In this document: positions 26,181 to 33,781 of the stretch, one piece after another
Numbering within the stretch: position 1 is the first letter of the stretch
Layout of the letters: each line of letters starts with the position of its first letter
From: Paracidovorax oryzae ATCC 19882
GTDB taxonomy: Bacteria; Pseudomonadota; Gammaproteobacteria; Burkholderiales; Burkholderiaceae_C
Direction of reading: 5' to 3'
Assembly: GCF_000687165.1 (NCBI RefSeq)
Contig: NZ_JMKU01000002.1
Location: 124,001 to 188,000 of the forward strand
DNA length: 64,000 bases
Translations under genes and position numbers: made by a program
Notes under the pieces: generated by a model
Seen by the model: only the letters and a program-made list of their open reading frames with translations
What the model was told of the DNA's origin: nothing
The model's database searches: none

Positions 26181-26518
26181 GTGAAGCGCGCCAGACCGCC
26201 GCTGGTGCAAGTGCCGAAAGGCCGCACTGGAGGAACGTCCGGACTGCACAGGACGGCGTAGCAGCTAACGGCTGTCCACCGCGAGGTGAGGATCAGAGCA
26301 ACAGAGACGAGTCCGGAAGGAGTGCCGCAAGGCAGACCAGCCGGGGTGAAACGGGCAATCTCTACGCGCAGCAATACCAAGTAGGCCAGCGTTGACGTGG
26401 TTCCGCGGAGCTGGCGGGTAGGTAGCATCGAGCCGGGTGGGCGACCCCCGGCCCAGAGTAATGGCGGTCACATGCGGGCAACCGCATGCACAGAATCCGG
26501 CTTATCGGCGCGCTTCAC
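26181..26518 (+). ncRNA. rnpB: RNase P RNA (bacterial type A)
   Basis: Catalytic RNA of RNase P, which cuts the 5' leader from pre-tRNAs. The ends pair perfectly: GTGAAGCGCGCC at 26181-26192 with GGCGCGCTTCAC at 26507-26518 (helix P1). Universally conserved blocks are present: GGAGGAACGTCCGGAC (P3/P4 side), GAGTGCCGCAAGGCAGACC, GGGTGAAACGGGCAATCTCT, and near the 3' end ACAGAATCCGGCTTATCGG, the distal P4 strand and J18/2. About 338 nt, normal length for type A. The U-run just after P1 acts as its terminator. It is convergent with the M48 gene. Confidence 0.97.
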
Positions 26519-26531
26519 ACTTTTGTTTTTT
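26507..26531 (+). terminator. rnpB 3' end and U-run
   Basis: The 3' strand of P1 (26507-26518) is followed by AC and then TTTTGTTTTTT at 26521-26531. Because the P1 partner is at the far 5' end, the U-run may act together with local structure. Confidence 0.55.
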
Positions 26532-26585
26532 CGTGCGCCTGCGTCCTGGAGGCGCCGCCGCACGCCTGGCGGCACCCGCATCCTT

Positions 26586-26620
26586 CATCGCATCGCATCG
26601 CATCGCATTGCATTGCATTC
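26586..26620. repeat. Pentanucleotide tandem repeat between rnpB and the M48 gene
   Basis: Seven 5-bp units: CATCG four times, CATTG twice, then CATTC. It ends inside the M48 stop codon (minus strand), so nearly all of it is 3' untranslated sequence. Confidence 0.9.
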
Positions 26621-27953
26621 AAGGCCGCGCGCAGTGCGGCGCATGGCCGGCGCGCAGTTCCGCGGCGCGCTGTTCCGTGCCGGGGTGGGTGGCGAGCAGG
26701 CCCATCCATGCGCTGTCGCCGCTTCCCTTGTGCGGGGGCTCCTCGCTTGTCCCGCGCGCAGCCGGGCTGCTGCCCCGGGCTTCGGGAGGCTTCGCAGCCG
26801 TGCCGGCTTCGCCGCCCTGGTTCGCGGCTCCATCCGCATCGTCTTTTCCCTCGCGGCCATCCTTCGTGCGGTCGCCTGCGGGCGCCTTGCCGCGGCGTGG
26901 CGCCTCCCGCTGCTCCTGCGCGATGGCCAGCAGCAGGTCGGCCATGGGCGCGGTGGGCAGGCGCGCATGGCCCATGAGCGCGAGGGCGTAGCAGTCGGCC
27001 TCGCGCTCGTGCGCACGGCTGTAGGCCAGGCCGGTGACGAGGGCGCCGCCGGTGGACAGCAGGCTGGAGACATCCCCCAGCGCCAGGCCCAGGCCGATGT
27101 TGAGCACGCCCTGTTCGACCACGGTGCGCGTGGTGTGGCGGTACACGACGTGGCCGATCTCGTGCGCGATCACGCCGACCAGCGCATCGTCGCCCAGGCC
27201 GCGGCGGGACGCGGTTTCCGCGAGGCCGTCGGTGATGACCACGGTGCCGCCCGGCAGGGCGAAGGCATTGGCGCCCATGCCGCGCCGGAACTCCAGGCGC
27301 AGCGCGGGCGCGTAGCCCGCATAGCGCTGCGGTGCCGACGGCATGCCCTGCACGAGGGTGTCGAAGCGGGCGCGCAGTTGCTGCTGGCGCTCGGGCGCGA
27401 GGCGCGAGGGGCGCAGCAGGTCGCCGTCCATGCGCTCCAGCGTTTCCCGCGCGAGGGAGGTCTCCCACCCCAGGGGCACGGCCCGGGTCAGCTGGGTGGC
27501 CAGCCAGGGCGTGCCGTAACGGTAGAAGAGCGCCAGCACCAGCACGGAGGCGAGCAGCACGGCCGCCAGCACGCCCCAGCGGGTCTGCATGCGCTGGGCG
27601 ATGCCGGCGCGGTGGCCGGCCGCCTGCAGCGCGGCGTGCCAGCGCGCGATGCCATCGCCCGCGATCTCCAGGCTGCCGCTCTCGCCCAGGTCCACCGCCA
27701 GCCGCGGGGGAGGGCGGCGCGGGTTCCAGGCCTCGGGCCAGTCCACCGCATCGTGCGCGAAGTGCTCGGGGGCCCCGCCCTCGGCGCCCACGGGGTGCAG
27801 CGTGAGTTCGGGGCCGCGGGGGCCGGGGGCGATGGCCGCGAGCACGGCCCGGCCCTGGCTGCTGCGCCCGTCGAACCAGCGCGCGGGTACGGGCTGCGGG
27901 GCCGTGCGGGGCGGGGAGTCCGGTAGCGGTGGCGACGCCGCGGTGGAGGTCAT
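26619..27953 (-). CDS. M48-family membrane metalloprotease
   Basis: A 444-residue zinc peptidase. The N-terminal 110 residues form a soluble domain ahead of the protease (PARWFDGRSSQGRAVLAAIA), a membrane segment lies at about 126-143, and the M48 domain follows with HEIGH at 264-268 and the third ligand in READCYAL (about 325). The C-terminal third has a charged low-complexity insert (KAPAGDRTKDGREGKDDADG). Such proteins act in membrane or periplasmic protein quality control; the exact role is unknown. The gene starts 16 bp after the DUF898 stop with no Shine-Dalgarno, so translation may be coupled. It is convergent with rnpB. Confidence 0.9.
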   Translation of the reverse strand: MTSTAASPPLPDSPPRTAPQPVPARWFDGRSSQGRAVLAAIAPGPRGPELTLHPVGAEGGAPEHFAHDAVDWPEAWNPRRPPPRLAVDLGESGSLEIAGDGIARWHAALQAAGHRAGIAQRMQTRWGVLAAVLLASVLVLALFYRYGTPWLATQLTRAVPLGWETSLARETLERMDGDLLRPSRLAPERQQQLRARFDTLVQGMPSAPQRYAGYAPALRLEFRRGMGANAFALPGGTVVITDGLAETASRRGLGDDALVGVIAHEIGHVVYRHTTRTVVEQGVLNIGLGLALGDVSSLLSTGGALVTGLAYSRAHEREADCYALALMGHARLPTAPMADLLLAIAQEQREAPRRGKAPAGDRTKDGREGKDDADGAANQGGEAGTAAKPPEARGSSPAARGTSEEPPHKGSGDSAWMGLLATHPGTEQRAAELRAGHAPHCARP

Positions 27954-27969
27954 GGCGGACGGGTGCCGT

Positions 27970-29211
27970 TCAGCCGATCAGGTCGAGCCCTGCGGCATCC
28001 GCCAGGGCGTCGCCCACGCCGTTCTGCTGCTGCCGCTGGAGCTGCCCCGCCAGCTGGTCCACACCACCCTTGACGTGCAGGGTCACGGATTCCAGCTTCA
28101 TGCGGTATTCGTTCACGCGGGCGAACGGGCGGTAGAAGCCCAGCGTGAGCAGGGTGAGCAGCAGGTTCCTGATGCGCAGGCCGACGAAGCGGCTCGCGCG
28201 CAAGTGGCATTTGAAGCGGGCCATGTGGCTCACGCCGATCTGGTTCCAGGTGATCTGGAACATGCGTGCCTCGCGGTAGGCGCGCGCCGGTGCCGAGACC
28301 AGCAGCGCCATGAAGCCGAAGAAGACGATGCCCACGATGAAGAGCAGGGCCAGCCACATCCCCATGTGCTGCATCTTGCCGGACAGCAGCGCCAGCGATC
28401 CGCCGAAGGCGGCGCCCACGATGGCGCCCATGACCGCCACGGTGAGCAGGAATACGCCCAGGGTGGCGAGCCACACCTTCACGAAGTCCGAGTACACGGG
28501 CTTCCAGCGGCCGGGCTCGGTGCCCAGGCGCGAATGGAGCACCAACATGCTGCGGTAGTTGTATTCGAGGCGGATGGCGCACAGCACGGTGAGCACGAAC
28601 GTCAGCGCGAGCAGCCCCCACATGGCCCCCGTGACCTGTGGCAGCTTCCGTCCGGAGGCGCCGGCCACGGGTTCCGGCGCCAGCGCCTGCAGCCCGTAGA
28701 ACGCGGCCAGCCACAGGGCGGCGATGGCGAACACGGGCCAGCTCGCCGCATAGACCTGCCGCCAGCCGGCGGTGAACTGCAGCCGCAGCCCGCGCCAGCG
28801 CGTGTTGCCGAGCCGGAAGCGCATGGCGCTGCCCCAGATGAGCGGGGCGAGCGCCGCGCCCGCGAGGATGAAGAGGCCCACCGCGGTGTCCTGCCCGGTG
28901 CGCACGGCGATCTGGTAGGCGGCGGTGAGCACCAGCAGCACGATGAAGCCGAAGACCATGCGGCGCTGCTGCGCGGTGAATTCGAGCGGGCTGCCGGCCA
29001 CGAGCGTGTGGCCGTAGAAGTACTGCACGGTGCGGCGGCGCGCCCAGGGCGTGTAGAGGCCCAGCGTCAGGATGCCCAGCAGCACGTTGACGATCCAGAC
29101 GCGGAAATACTCGCCGCCGCTGCCGGTGAACTCCAGCGGATGCGGCTCGATGCCGTGCGACGTGAACGACGATGCCATGCGTGCCACGTGGGGCTCGACG
29201 CGCTGATCCAT
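27970..29211 (-). CDS. DUF898 (YjgN-family) membrane protein
   Basis: A 413-residue polytopic membrane protein. The family pattern is duplicated: LEFTGSGGEYFRVWIVNVLL with LTLGLYTPWARRRTVQYFY at the start, and a second set ending LLTLLTLGFYRPFARVNEYR, with about seven hydrophobic segments between. GGAGG lies 9 nt before the ATG. It is followed at once by the M48 protease gene; this YjgN-M48 pairing suggests a shared function in the membrane, though none is assigned. Confidence 0.88.
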   Translation of the reverse strand: MDQRVEPHVARMASSFTSHGIEPHPLEFTGSGGEYFRVWIVNVLLGILTLGLYTPWARRRTVQYFYGHTLVAGSPLEFTAQQRRMVFGFIVLLVLTAAYQIAVRTGQDTAVGLFILAGAALAPLIWGSAMRFRLGNTRWRGLRLQFTAGWRQVYAASWPVFAIAALWLAAFYGLQALAPEPVAGASGRKLPQVTGAMWGLLALTFVLTVLCAIRLEYNYRSMLVLHSRLGTEPGRWKPVYSDFVKVWLATLGVFLLTVAVMGAIVGAAFGGSLALLSGKMQHMGMWLALLFIVGIVFFGFMALLVSAPARAYREARMFQITWNQIGVSHMARFKCHLRASRFVGLRIRNLLLTLLTLGFYRPFARVNEYRMKLESVTLHVKGGVDQLAGQLQRQQQNGVGDALADAAGLDLIG

Positions 29212-29261
29212 GGATGTGCCTCCCTCGAAGAGCCCGGCAGTTTATCGCGGCGGCGCGGGGA

Positions 29262-30062
29262 TCAGAAGCGCTCCCAGGGCAGCAGGTAGCGCCACTGGCC
29301 TTCGGGCACCCTGGCGAGCGAGACGCGGCCGATGCGCAGCCGCTTGAGCGCCGTCACCTGCAGTCCCACGGCCTCGCACATCGCGGGAATCTGCCCGGGG
29401 CGGATGCCCTTGAGCGCGAAGCGCAGCCGCGTTTCGCTCTGCCAGCTCACCTTGGCGGGCGGCAGCGGCCGGCCGTTGAACTCCAGGCCCCGGCAGAGGC
29501 GCTCGAGGCCGCCCTCGGCGATGCGCCCTTCCACGGTGGCGATGCATTCCTGCTCGAGCAGCTCGATGTCTTCGGCCAGGCGGCGCGCCATGCGGCGGTC
29601 CTGCGTATAGACCACGAGCCCGCTGGCCGCGTCGGCCAGCGGCGTGAAGCACTCCTGCTGCCGGAAATGCCGCTGCAGCACCCGCACGGGCGGGCTGTCG
29701 CCCACGTACCGGTTGCCGGGCTCCAGCAGCGTGCCGGCGTCGGGTGCCCCGCCGCTGCGCGCCTGGCGCGGATCGCCGGCGGGGCCCTGGCCGATGCCGG
29801 CCTCCCAGCCGGCGGGCTTGTGCAGCAGGAGGGTGACGGGCGGTGCCTCCTCGGCCTTCGCGTTCTGCGCGACCACGACGTCCTGGTCCGGGCGGACACG
29901 GGCGCCCGGCGCTTCGGTCATCCGGCCGTCCACCTGCACCCAGCCGCCTTCGATGAGCCACTCGGCCTCGCGGCGGGAGCAGCCGCGCATGTCCGCCACG
30001 CGCTTCGACAGGCGGATGTGGCCGGTGTCTGCCGCACCGGCGTTTTGGGAAAGATCATGCAT
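29262..30062 (-). CDS. RsuA/RluB/E/F-family pseudouridine synthase homologue, catalytic Asp missing
   Basis: A 266-residue protein. An S4 RNA-binding domain at about 16-62 (RLSKRVADMRGCSRREAEWL) precedes a RsuA-type fold. The C-terminal part (QIPAMCEAVGLQVTALKRLR then IGRVSLARVPEGQWRYL) is very close to the family. The catalytic motif, normally R-L-D-x-x-T/S-x-G-L, reads PLADAASGL at 141-149, so the aspartate position is Ala143 and the arginine position is Pro141; Asp144 is one residue late. It may be inactive, or use a shifted residue. The start codon overlaps the end of the Nudix-MBL gene by 8 nt, so the two are probably translationally coupled. Confidence 0.82.
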   Translation of the reverse strand: MHDLSQNAGAADTGHIRLSKRVADMRGCSRREAEWLIEGGWVQVDGRMTEAPGARVRPDQDVVVAQNAKAEEAPPVTLLLHKPAGWEAGIGQGPAGDPRQARSGGAPDAGTLLEPGNRYVGDSPPVRVLQRHFRQQECFTPLADAASGLVVYTQDRRMARRLAEDIELLEQECIATVEGRIAEGGLERLCRGLEFNGRPLPPAKVSWQSETRLRFALKGIRPGQIPAMCEAVGLQVTALKRLRIGRVSLARVPEGQWRYLLPWERF

Positions 30063-31725
30063 GGCCGGCCTCCAGCGCGCGCAGGCGTTCGACGTGGGCG
30101 AGCAGGGAGCGCTGCGCCACGGGCCACAGCCGCTCGGGCACGTCGGCATAGGCGTGGCGCACCCAGTCGTCCATGCTGCCGTCCGGCAGGGCCTGCATGG
30201 CCGCGAGCACTTTGGCCTCGCGCGCGAGCCGGTGCGCCTTCAGCCGGGCGATCGCCCCGCGCGCACCGGCGATCGCGTGGCCGTGGGCGGGCAGGATGAA
30301 TTCCACGCCGTGGCGTTCGCACAGCGCGTCCAGCCGGTCGAGCGAGGCGAGGTAGTCGTCCATGTTGCCGTCCGGCGGGTCGATCACGGTGGTGCTGCCG
30401 TTGAGGATGTGGTCGCCACTGAACAGCAGGCCGTCCTCGCGCAGCAGCAGGCACAGGTGGTTCGCGGCATGGCCCGGGGTGTGGACCACTTCGAGGGTGT
30501 GGGTGACGTCGCCTTCCAATTGCCGGCCGCTCAAGGTGATGCGTTCGCCGTCGGCCAATGCCCGGTCGGGCGTGAACCGGCTGGCCGCGCGTGCCGTGGG
30601 TGCGGAGGGCAGGCCCAGCACGGGCGGGCGCGGGCGGCCGGCCGCAGCCACGCGTGCGGCCAGCGGGGCGGCGCCCGGCGCGTGGTCGGCATGGGAGTGC
30701 GTGCACACGATGGCGCGGATGTCGCCGCCCGCCGCATGCCAGAGCCGTTCGAGATGCGCCTCGTCGGCCGGGCCGGGGTCGATGGCGACGTAGCCGGTGG
30801 ACGGGTCGCCCACCAGGTAGCTGTTGGTGCCCGGGCCGGTCATGGCGCCGGGGTTGGCCGCGGTGAGCCGCTGCAGGTTGCGCAGCAGCGGCACGGGCCG
30901 CTCGGGCTGCCAGTCGAGCGGATGCACGATCTGCCCGTCGGGGCAGACCAGGGCCAGTTCGCCGTAGGGGGCCTCGTGCTCCATGTAGCGCGCCTCGCGG
31001 CCCGCGAGCAAGCCGGCGCGCGGGCAACTGGTCCACAGCGGCTGCTCGTGGGCCACGGCGGCGAGCACCGCGTCGGCGCTGGCGAATTCCGCCAGGCGCT
31101 CCAGCGTGCGGATGGTCGGGAAGATCATGAAGAACTGGCCGGCCGCATGCCGGTCCAGCGCGTCCCGCGGGCGCACCCAGACGGGCTCGAACTGCTCGGT
31201 CTCGTCGGCCACCGGCTCCTGCCCCTGTGGCATGCGCGCGACCAGGAAGGGCACGTCGAAGCGCCTGGGCAGGTCGCGGTCGGCCGTCCAGTGCGCGAGC
31301 AGGAAGACCGCGTCGGCCGCCAGGCGCAGGCCGCGCGCGGCGCACTGGGCGATGAAGGGCGCGCCACGGTCGAGCGCGGCGATGTCTTCTGCGGTGGCGA
31401 AGCGGCCGTCCGGGCGCCGCGCGAGCAGCACGCCCAGTTCCTCGAAGCTTTCGCGGATGGCGGCGACGGCCTGGGTGACGCGGTCCGGCGCCTGCGCGGG
31501 GCGCCGGTCGGCCTGCGCATGGGTGGCGGGTTCGGCGTCCTGCGGGTCGATGGCGCCGCCGGGGAAGACGTAGGCCCCCGGCGCGAAGCTGGCCTGGGGC
31601 GAGCGCCGCGTCATGAGCACTTCGAGTCCGCCGCCGGGCGCGTCGCGCAGCAGCAGCACGGTGGCGGCCGCGCGCGTGGCGGCGGGCTCGCGGTGGGGAT
31701 GGAGTTGTTGGGAAGGGCGGGGCAT
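30055..31725 (-). CDS. Nudix hydrolase / metallo-beta-lactamase fold fusion protein
   Basis: A 556-residue two-enzyme protein. The N-terminal half (about 15-235) is a Nudix domain of the NUDT19/RP2 kind: YVFPGGAIDP and AIRESFEELGVLL are the two parts of a Nudix box separated by a long insertion. The C-terminal half (about 285-540) is an MBL-fold hydrolase of the LACTB2 type with GTNSYLVG, the metal motif CTHSHADHAPGA, HTPGHAANHL, FSGDHILNGS and PAHGHAI, ending in a winged-helix tail. Nudix relatives cut CoA or nucleotide diphosphates and LACTB2 relatives cut RNA or thioesters; which applies is unknown. The ATG at 31725 lacks a Shine-Dalgarno but has GATAAT 6 nt upstream. Confidence 0.85.
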   Translation of the reverse strand: MPRPSQQLHPHREPAATRAAATVLLLRDAPGGGLEVLMTRRSPQASFAPGAYVFPGGAIDPQDAEPATHAQADRRPAQAPDRVTQAVAAIRESFEELGVLLARRPDGRFATAEDIAALDRGAPFIAQCAARGLRLAADAVFLLAHWTADRDLPRRFDVPFLVARMPQGQEPVADETEQFEPVWVRPRDALDRHAAGQFFMIFPTIRTLERLAEFASADAVLAAVAHEQPLWTSCPRAGLLAGREARYMEHEAPYGELALVCPDGQIVHPLDWQPERPVPLLRNLQRLTAANPGAMTGPGTNSYLVGDPSTGYVAIDPGPADEAHLERLWHAAGGDIRAIVCTHSHADHAPGAAPLAARVAAAGRPRPPVLGLPSAPTARAASRFTPDRALADGERITLSGRQLEGDVTHTLEVVHTPGHAANHLCLLLREDGLLFSGDHILNGSTTVIDPPDGNMDDYLASLDRLDALCERHGVEFILPAHGHAIAGARGAIARLKAHRLAREAKVLAAMQALPDGSMDDWVRHAYADVPERLWPVAQRSLLAHVERLRALEAGHA

Positions 31726-31737
31726 CCGGGGATTATC
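31723..31737 (-). promoter_or_regulatory. -10-like hexamer abutting the Nudix-MBL start
   Basis: On the minus strand GATAAT (31737-31732) is followed by six bases and the ATG at 31725. It predicts a leaderless or nearly leaderless transcript. No -35 hexamer or Shine-Dalgarno is visible. Confidence 0.45.
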
Positions 31738-31798
31738 GGCAGCGCCCCCCTGCCTGCCGGCAGAGGGGCTTCCCGCGCTTGCCGCGGCCGGCCCCGGT

Positions 31799-33109
31799 TC
31801 AGGCCGCGGGCACCACCGGCACCGACTGCCGGTGGCCCGCCGCGGTCTTGTAGGTGCGCACCCAGTCGGCCAGCAGCGCGGGATCGAGCACGTCGCCGAT
31901 GCGCTCGAAACCATCGGGCGCGCGCTCTTCCACCATGTCGAGGATGGCGTCCAGGCCCTCCGCGCGGTTGAGTTCCACGATGCGCGCGGTCATGGGCCGG
32001 CGGCCGTCCTCATAGGCATCGAGCGCAGCGGGCAGGTCGTGCGGGCGGGCGGCCAGCGCGTCGGCGATGGCGCGCGCGTCCAGCAGCGCCTGGGTCGCGC
32101 CGTTGGAGCCGATCGGGTACATGGGATGGGCCGCATCGCCCAGCAGCGTCACGCCGCGGCCCTGGCGCCAGCGCGGCAGCGGATCGCGGTCCACCATGGG
32201 CCATTCGAGGATCTGCGTGGCCTGCGCGATCAGGCCCGGCACGTCCACGAAGCCGAAGCGCCAGGTGCCGAAGGTGGGCAGCAGGTCGTCCACCGAGCCC
32301 GGGCGGCTCCAGTCCTCCCGGCCCGGGGCCGTGAGGCCGCCGCCGAAGCCGTCCTCGCGCAGCCGGCGGTCGGCCACCCAGTTGACCAGCTGCAGCCCGT
32401 CCGCGCGCGGCGGTGCGATGGGATAGACGACGAATTTCGCGCGGCGGTGGCCGGCCTGCACCATGGTGCGGCCGTCCATGAAGGGCTTCGCCCAGGTGGT
32501 GCCGCGCCACATCATCATGCCGTTCCAGCGGGGCGCGCCCTCATGGGGATGGAACTGGCGCCGCAGCGCCGAATGGATGCCGTCCGCCCCGATGAGCAGG
32601 TCGCAGCGCAGCGTGGCGGTGCCCCCGTCGGCGAGCTCGGCCTGCGCCAGCACCCGGCCGCCGGCTTCCTCGGTGCAGCCGGTGATGCGGGTGCCGGCGC
32701 GCACCCGGTCCTCGCCCAGGCGCTGCAGGCAGGTGTTCCACAGCAGCATCTGCAGCTCGCCGCGGTGCACGCTGTATTGCGGGTGGCTGTAGCCCGCCTC
32801 GGTGCCGCGCAGGTCTTCGTAGATCGGCTGGCCGTGCCGGTTGGCGAACACCAGGGCGCGCGTGCGCACGCCCATGGCGTCGAGCGCGGGCAGCAGGCCC
32901 AGGCCGTCCAGCACCTCCACCGCGTGCGGCAGCAGGTTGATGCCCACGCCCAGCGGCTGGGGCCGCGCCGCGGCCTCGCAGACGGTGACGCGGTGCCCCT
33001 GGGCGCAGAGGGCGAGCGCGGCGGCGAGGCCGCCGATGCCGCCGCCGGCGATCACGATGTCCAGCGGTCGCGGCGTGGGCTGCAGGGAGGCGGGGGAGGG
33101 CGAGGTCAT
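31799..33109 (-). CDS. FAD-dependent aromatic monooxygenase-like oxidoreductase
   Basis: A 436-residue group A flavin monooxygenase. The dinucleotide-binding fingerprint IVIAGGGIGGLAAALAL is near residue 18, the second FAD/NADPH motif CDLLIGADGIHSALRR near 168, and the third motif VTLLGDAAHPMYPIGSNGAT near 310. The whole resembles hydroxylases such as PhzS-like and salicylate-type enzymes. RBS GGAG lies 11 nt before the ATG. It is divergent from marR with an operator and an FNR-like box between, so substrate-dependent control by the MarR protein is likely. The substrate is unknown; an aromatic or heteroaromatic acid would fit. Confidence 0.87.
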   Translation of the reverse strand: MTSPSPASLQPTPRPLDIVIAGGGIGGLAAALALCAQGHRVTVCEAAARPQPLGVGINLLPHAVEVLDGLGLLPALDAMGVRTRALVFANRHGQPIYEDLRGTEAGYSHPQYSVHRGELQMLLWNTCLQRLGEDRVRAGTRITGCTEEAGGRVLAQAELADGGTATLRCDLLIGADGIHSALRRQFHPHEGAPRWNGMMMWRGTTWAKPFMDGRTMVQAGHRRAKFVVYPIAPPRADGLQLVNWVADRRLREDGFGGGLTAPGREDWSRPGSVDDLLPTFGTWRFGFVDVPGLIAQATQILEWPMVDRDPLPRWRQGRGVTLLGDAAHPMYPIGSNGATQALLDARAIADALAARPHDLPAALDAYEDGRRPMTARIVELNRAEGLDAILDMVEERAPDGFERIGDVLDPALLADWVRTYKTAAGHRQSVPVVPAA

Positions 33110-33137
33110 GGCTGTGCGTTCTCCGGGTTAATGCCGC

Positions 33138-33151
33138 TTGACGCGGATCAA
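33138..33151. promoter_or_regulatory. FNR/Anr-type box between the monooxygenase and marR
   Basis: TTGACGCGGATCAA matches the FNR/Anr consensus TTGAT-N4-ATCAA at 9 of 10 fixed bases. It also includes TTGACG, which may serve as the marR -35 hexamer. Its centre is 30 bp before the marR start and 35 bp before the monooxygenase start. Confidence 0.5.
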
Positions 33152-33182
33152 TGTGCCCCCCTATTGTTGCGCCATGCAACAA
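33138..33182 (+). promoter_or_regulatory. marR promoter and overlapping MarR-type operator
   Basis: TTGACG at 33138-33143 and TATTGT at 33162-33167 are 18 bp apart, and the latter ends 6 nt before the ATG at 33174, so the transcript would be leaderless. A perfect inverted repeat, TTGTTGC (33164-33170) and GCAACAA (33176-33182) with 5 bp between, covers the -10 element and the start codon. This is a typical autorepression layout for a MarR protein. Confidence 0.65.
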
Positions 33183-33713
33183 AAAGAGCGCTCCGCAGAA
33201 ACCCGCAGTCCCGGCGCACGCACCCCTGCGGCCGCCCGGGCGTCCGATGCGCCCGAGGGCCCCCTGCGGCCGCTGCCCGGGCTGCGCTACGGCGTGCTCG
33301 ACCAGCTCATGGGCTATGCGCTGCGCCGTGCGCAGAACGCGCTCTACCTCGATTTCCAGCGCGCCGTGGGCGATGACGTGAGCCCGCAGCGCTTCGCCGC
33401 CCTGGTGCTGGTGGTGGGCAATCCGGGCCTGCGCCAGGGCCTGCTGGCCGAGGCGATGGGCCTGCACCGCAGCGGCGGCATGCGCCTGGTGGACTGGCTG
33501 CACGCCCAGGGCTGGGTGCTGCGCGAGGCCGATCCGCAGGACCGGCGTTCCTGGCTGCTCCATCCCACCCCGCAGGGCCGCGCCGCGCTGGAGGCGCTGT
33601 CGGCCCGGGTGCGGGCGCACGATGCCGCGCTGGTCGCCTCCCTGGGGCCCGGCGGCGAAACCCTGCATCCGCTGCTGGAGCGCCTGGCCCGCATGGCGCC
33701 CGGCCCCGAGTGA
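33174..33713 (+). CDS. MarR-family transcriptional regulator
   Basis: A 179-residue winged-helix regulator. After a disordered Ala/Arg/Pro-rich N-terminus of about 40 residues comes the MarR fold: YGVLDQLMGYALRRAQNALY (dimer helix), SPQRFAALVLVVGNPGLRQG (helix-turn-helix entry), LAEAMGLHRSGGMRLVDWL (recognition helix) and the wing WVLREADPQDRRSWLLHPTP, with the DxRs motif. The start at 33174 is preferred because the palindrome and promoter lie directly over it. It probably represses itself and the divergent monooxygenase, with release by a small aromatic ligand; the ligand is inferred only from the neighbours. A Bug receptor gene follows 68 bp downstream. Confidence 0.88.
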   Translation: MQQKERSAETRSPGARTPAAARASDAPEGPLRPLPGLRYGVLDQLMGYALRRAQNALYLDFQRAVGDDVSPQRFAALVLVVGNPGLRQGLLAEAMGLHRSGGMRLVDWLHAQGWVLREADPQDRRSWLLHPTPQGRAALEALSARVRAHDAALVASLGPGGETLHPLLERLARMAPGPE

Positions 33714-33781
33714 AGATACGCCCCCGCCGGTACGGGCGACGCAGTCCGGCATGATTCGAACCCTTCCAGGAGACAAGCACC

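Noticed and set aside
24525-26249. Long open frames opposite gspA and gspB, some with Arg/Cys repeats
   Set aside because: They are antisense shadows caused by high GC and the GCACCT/GCGCCT repeat; no start signal or family resemblance.
26586-26620. Pentanucleotide repeat as a phase-variation switch for the M48 protease
   Set aside because: It lies after the stop codon and cannot shift the reading frame.
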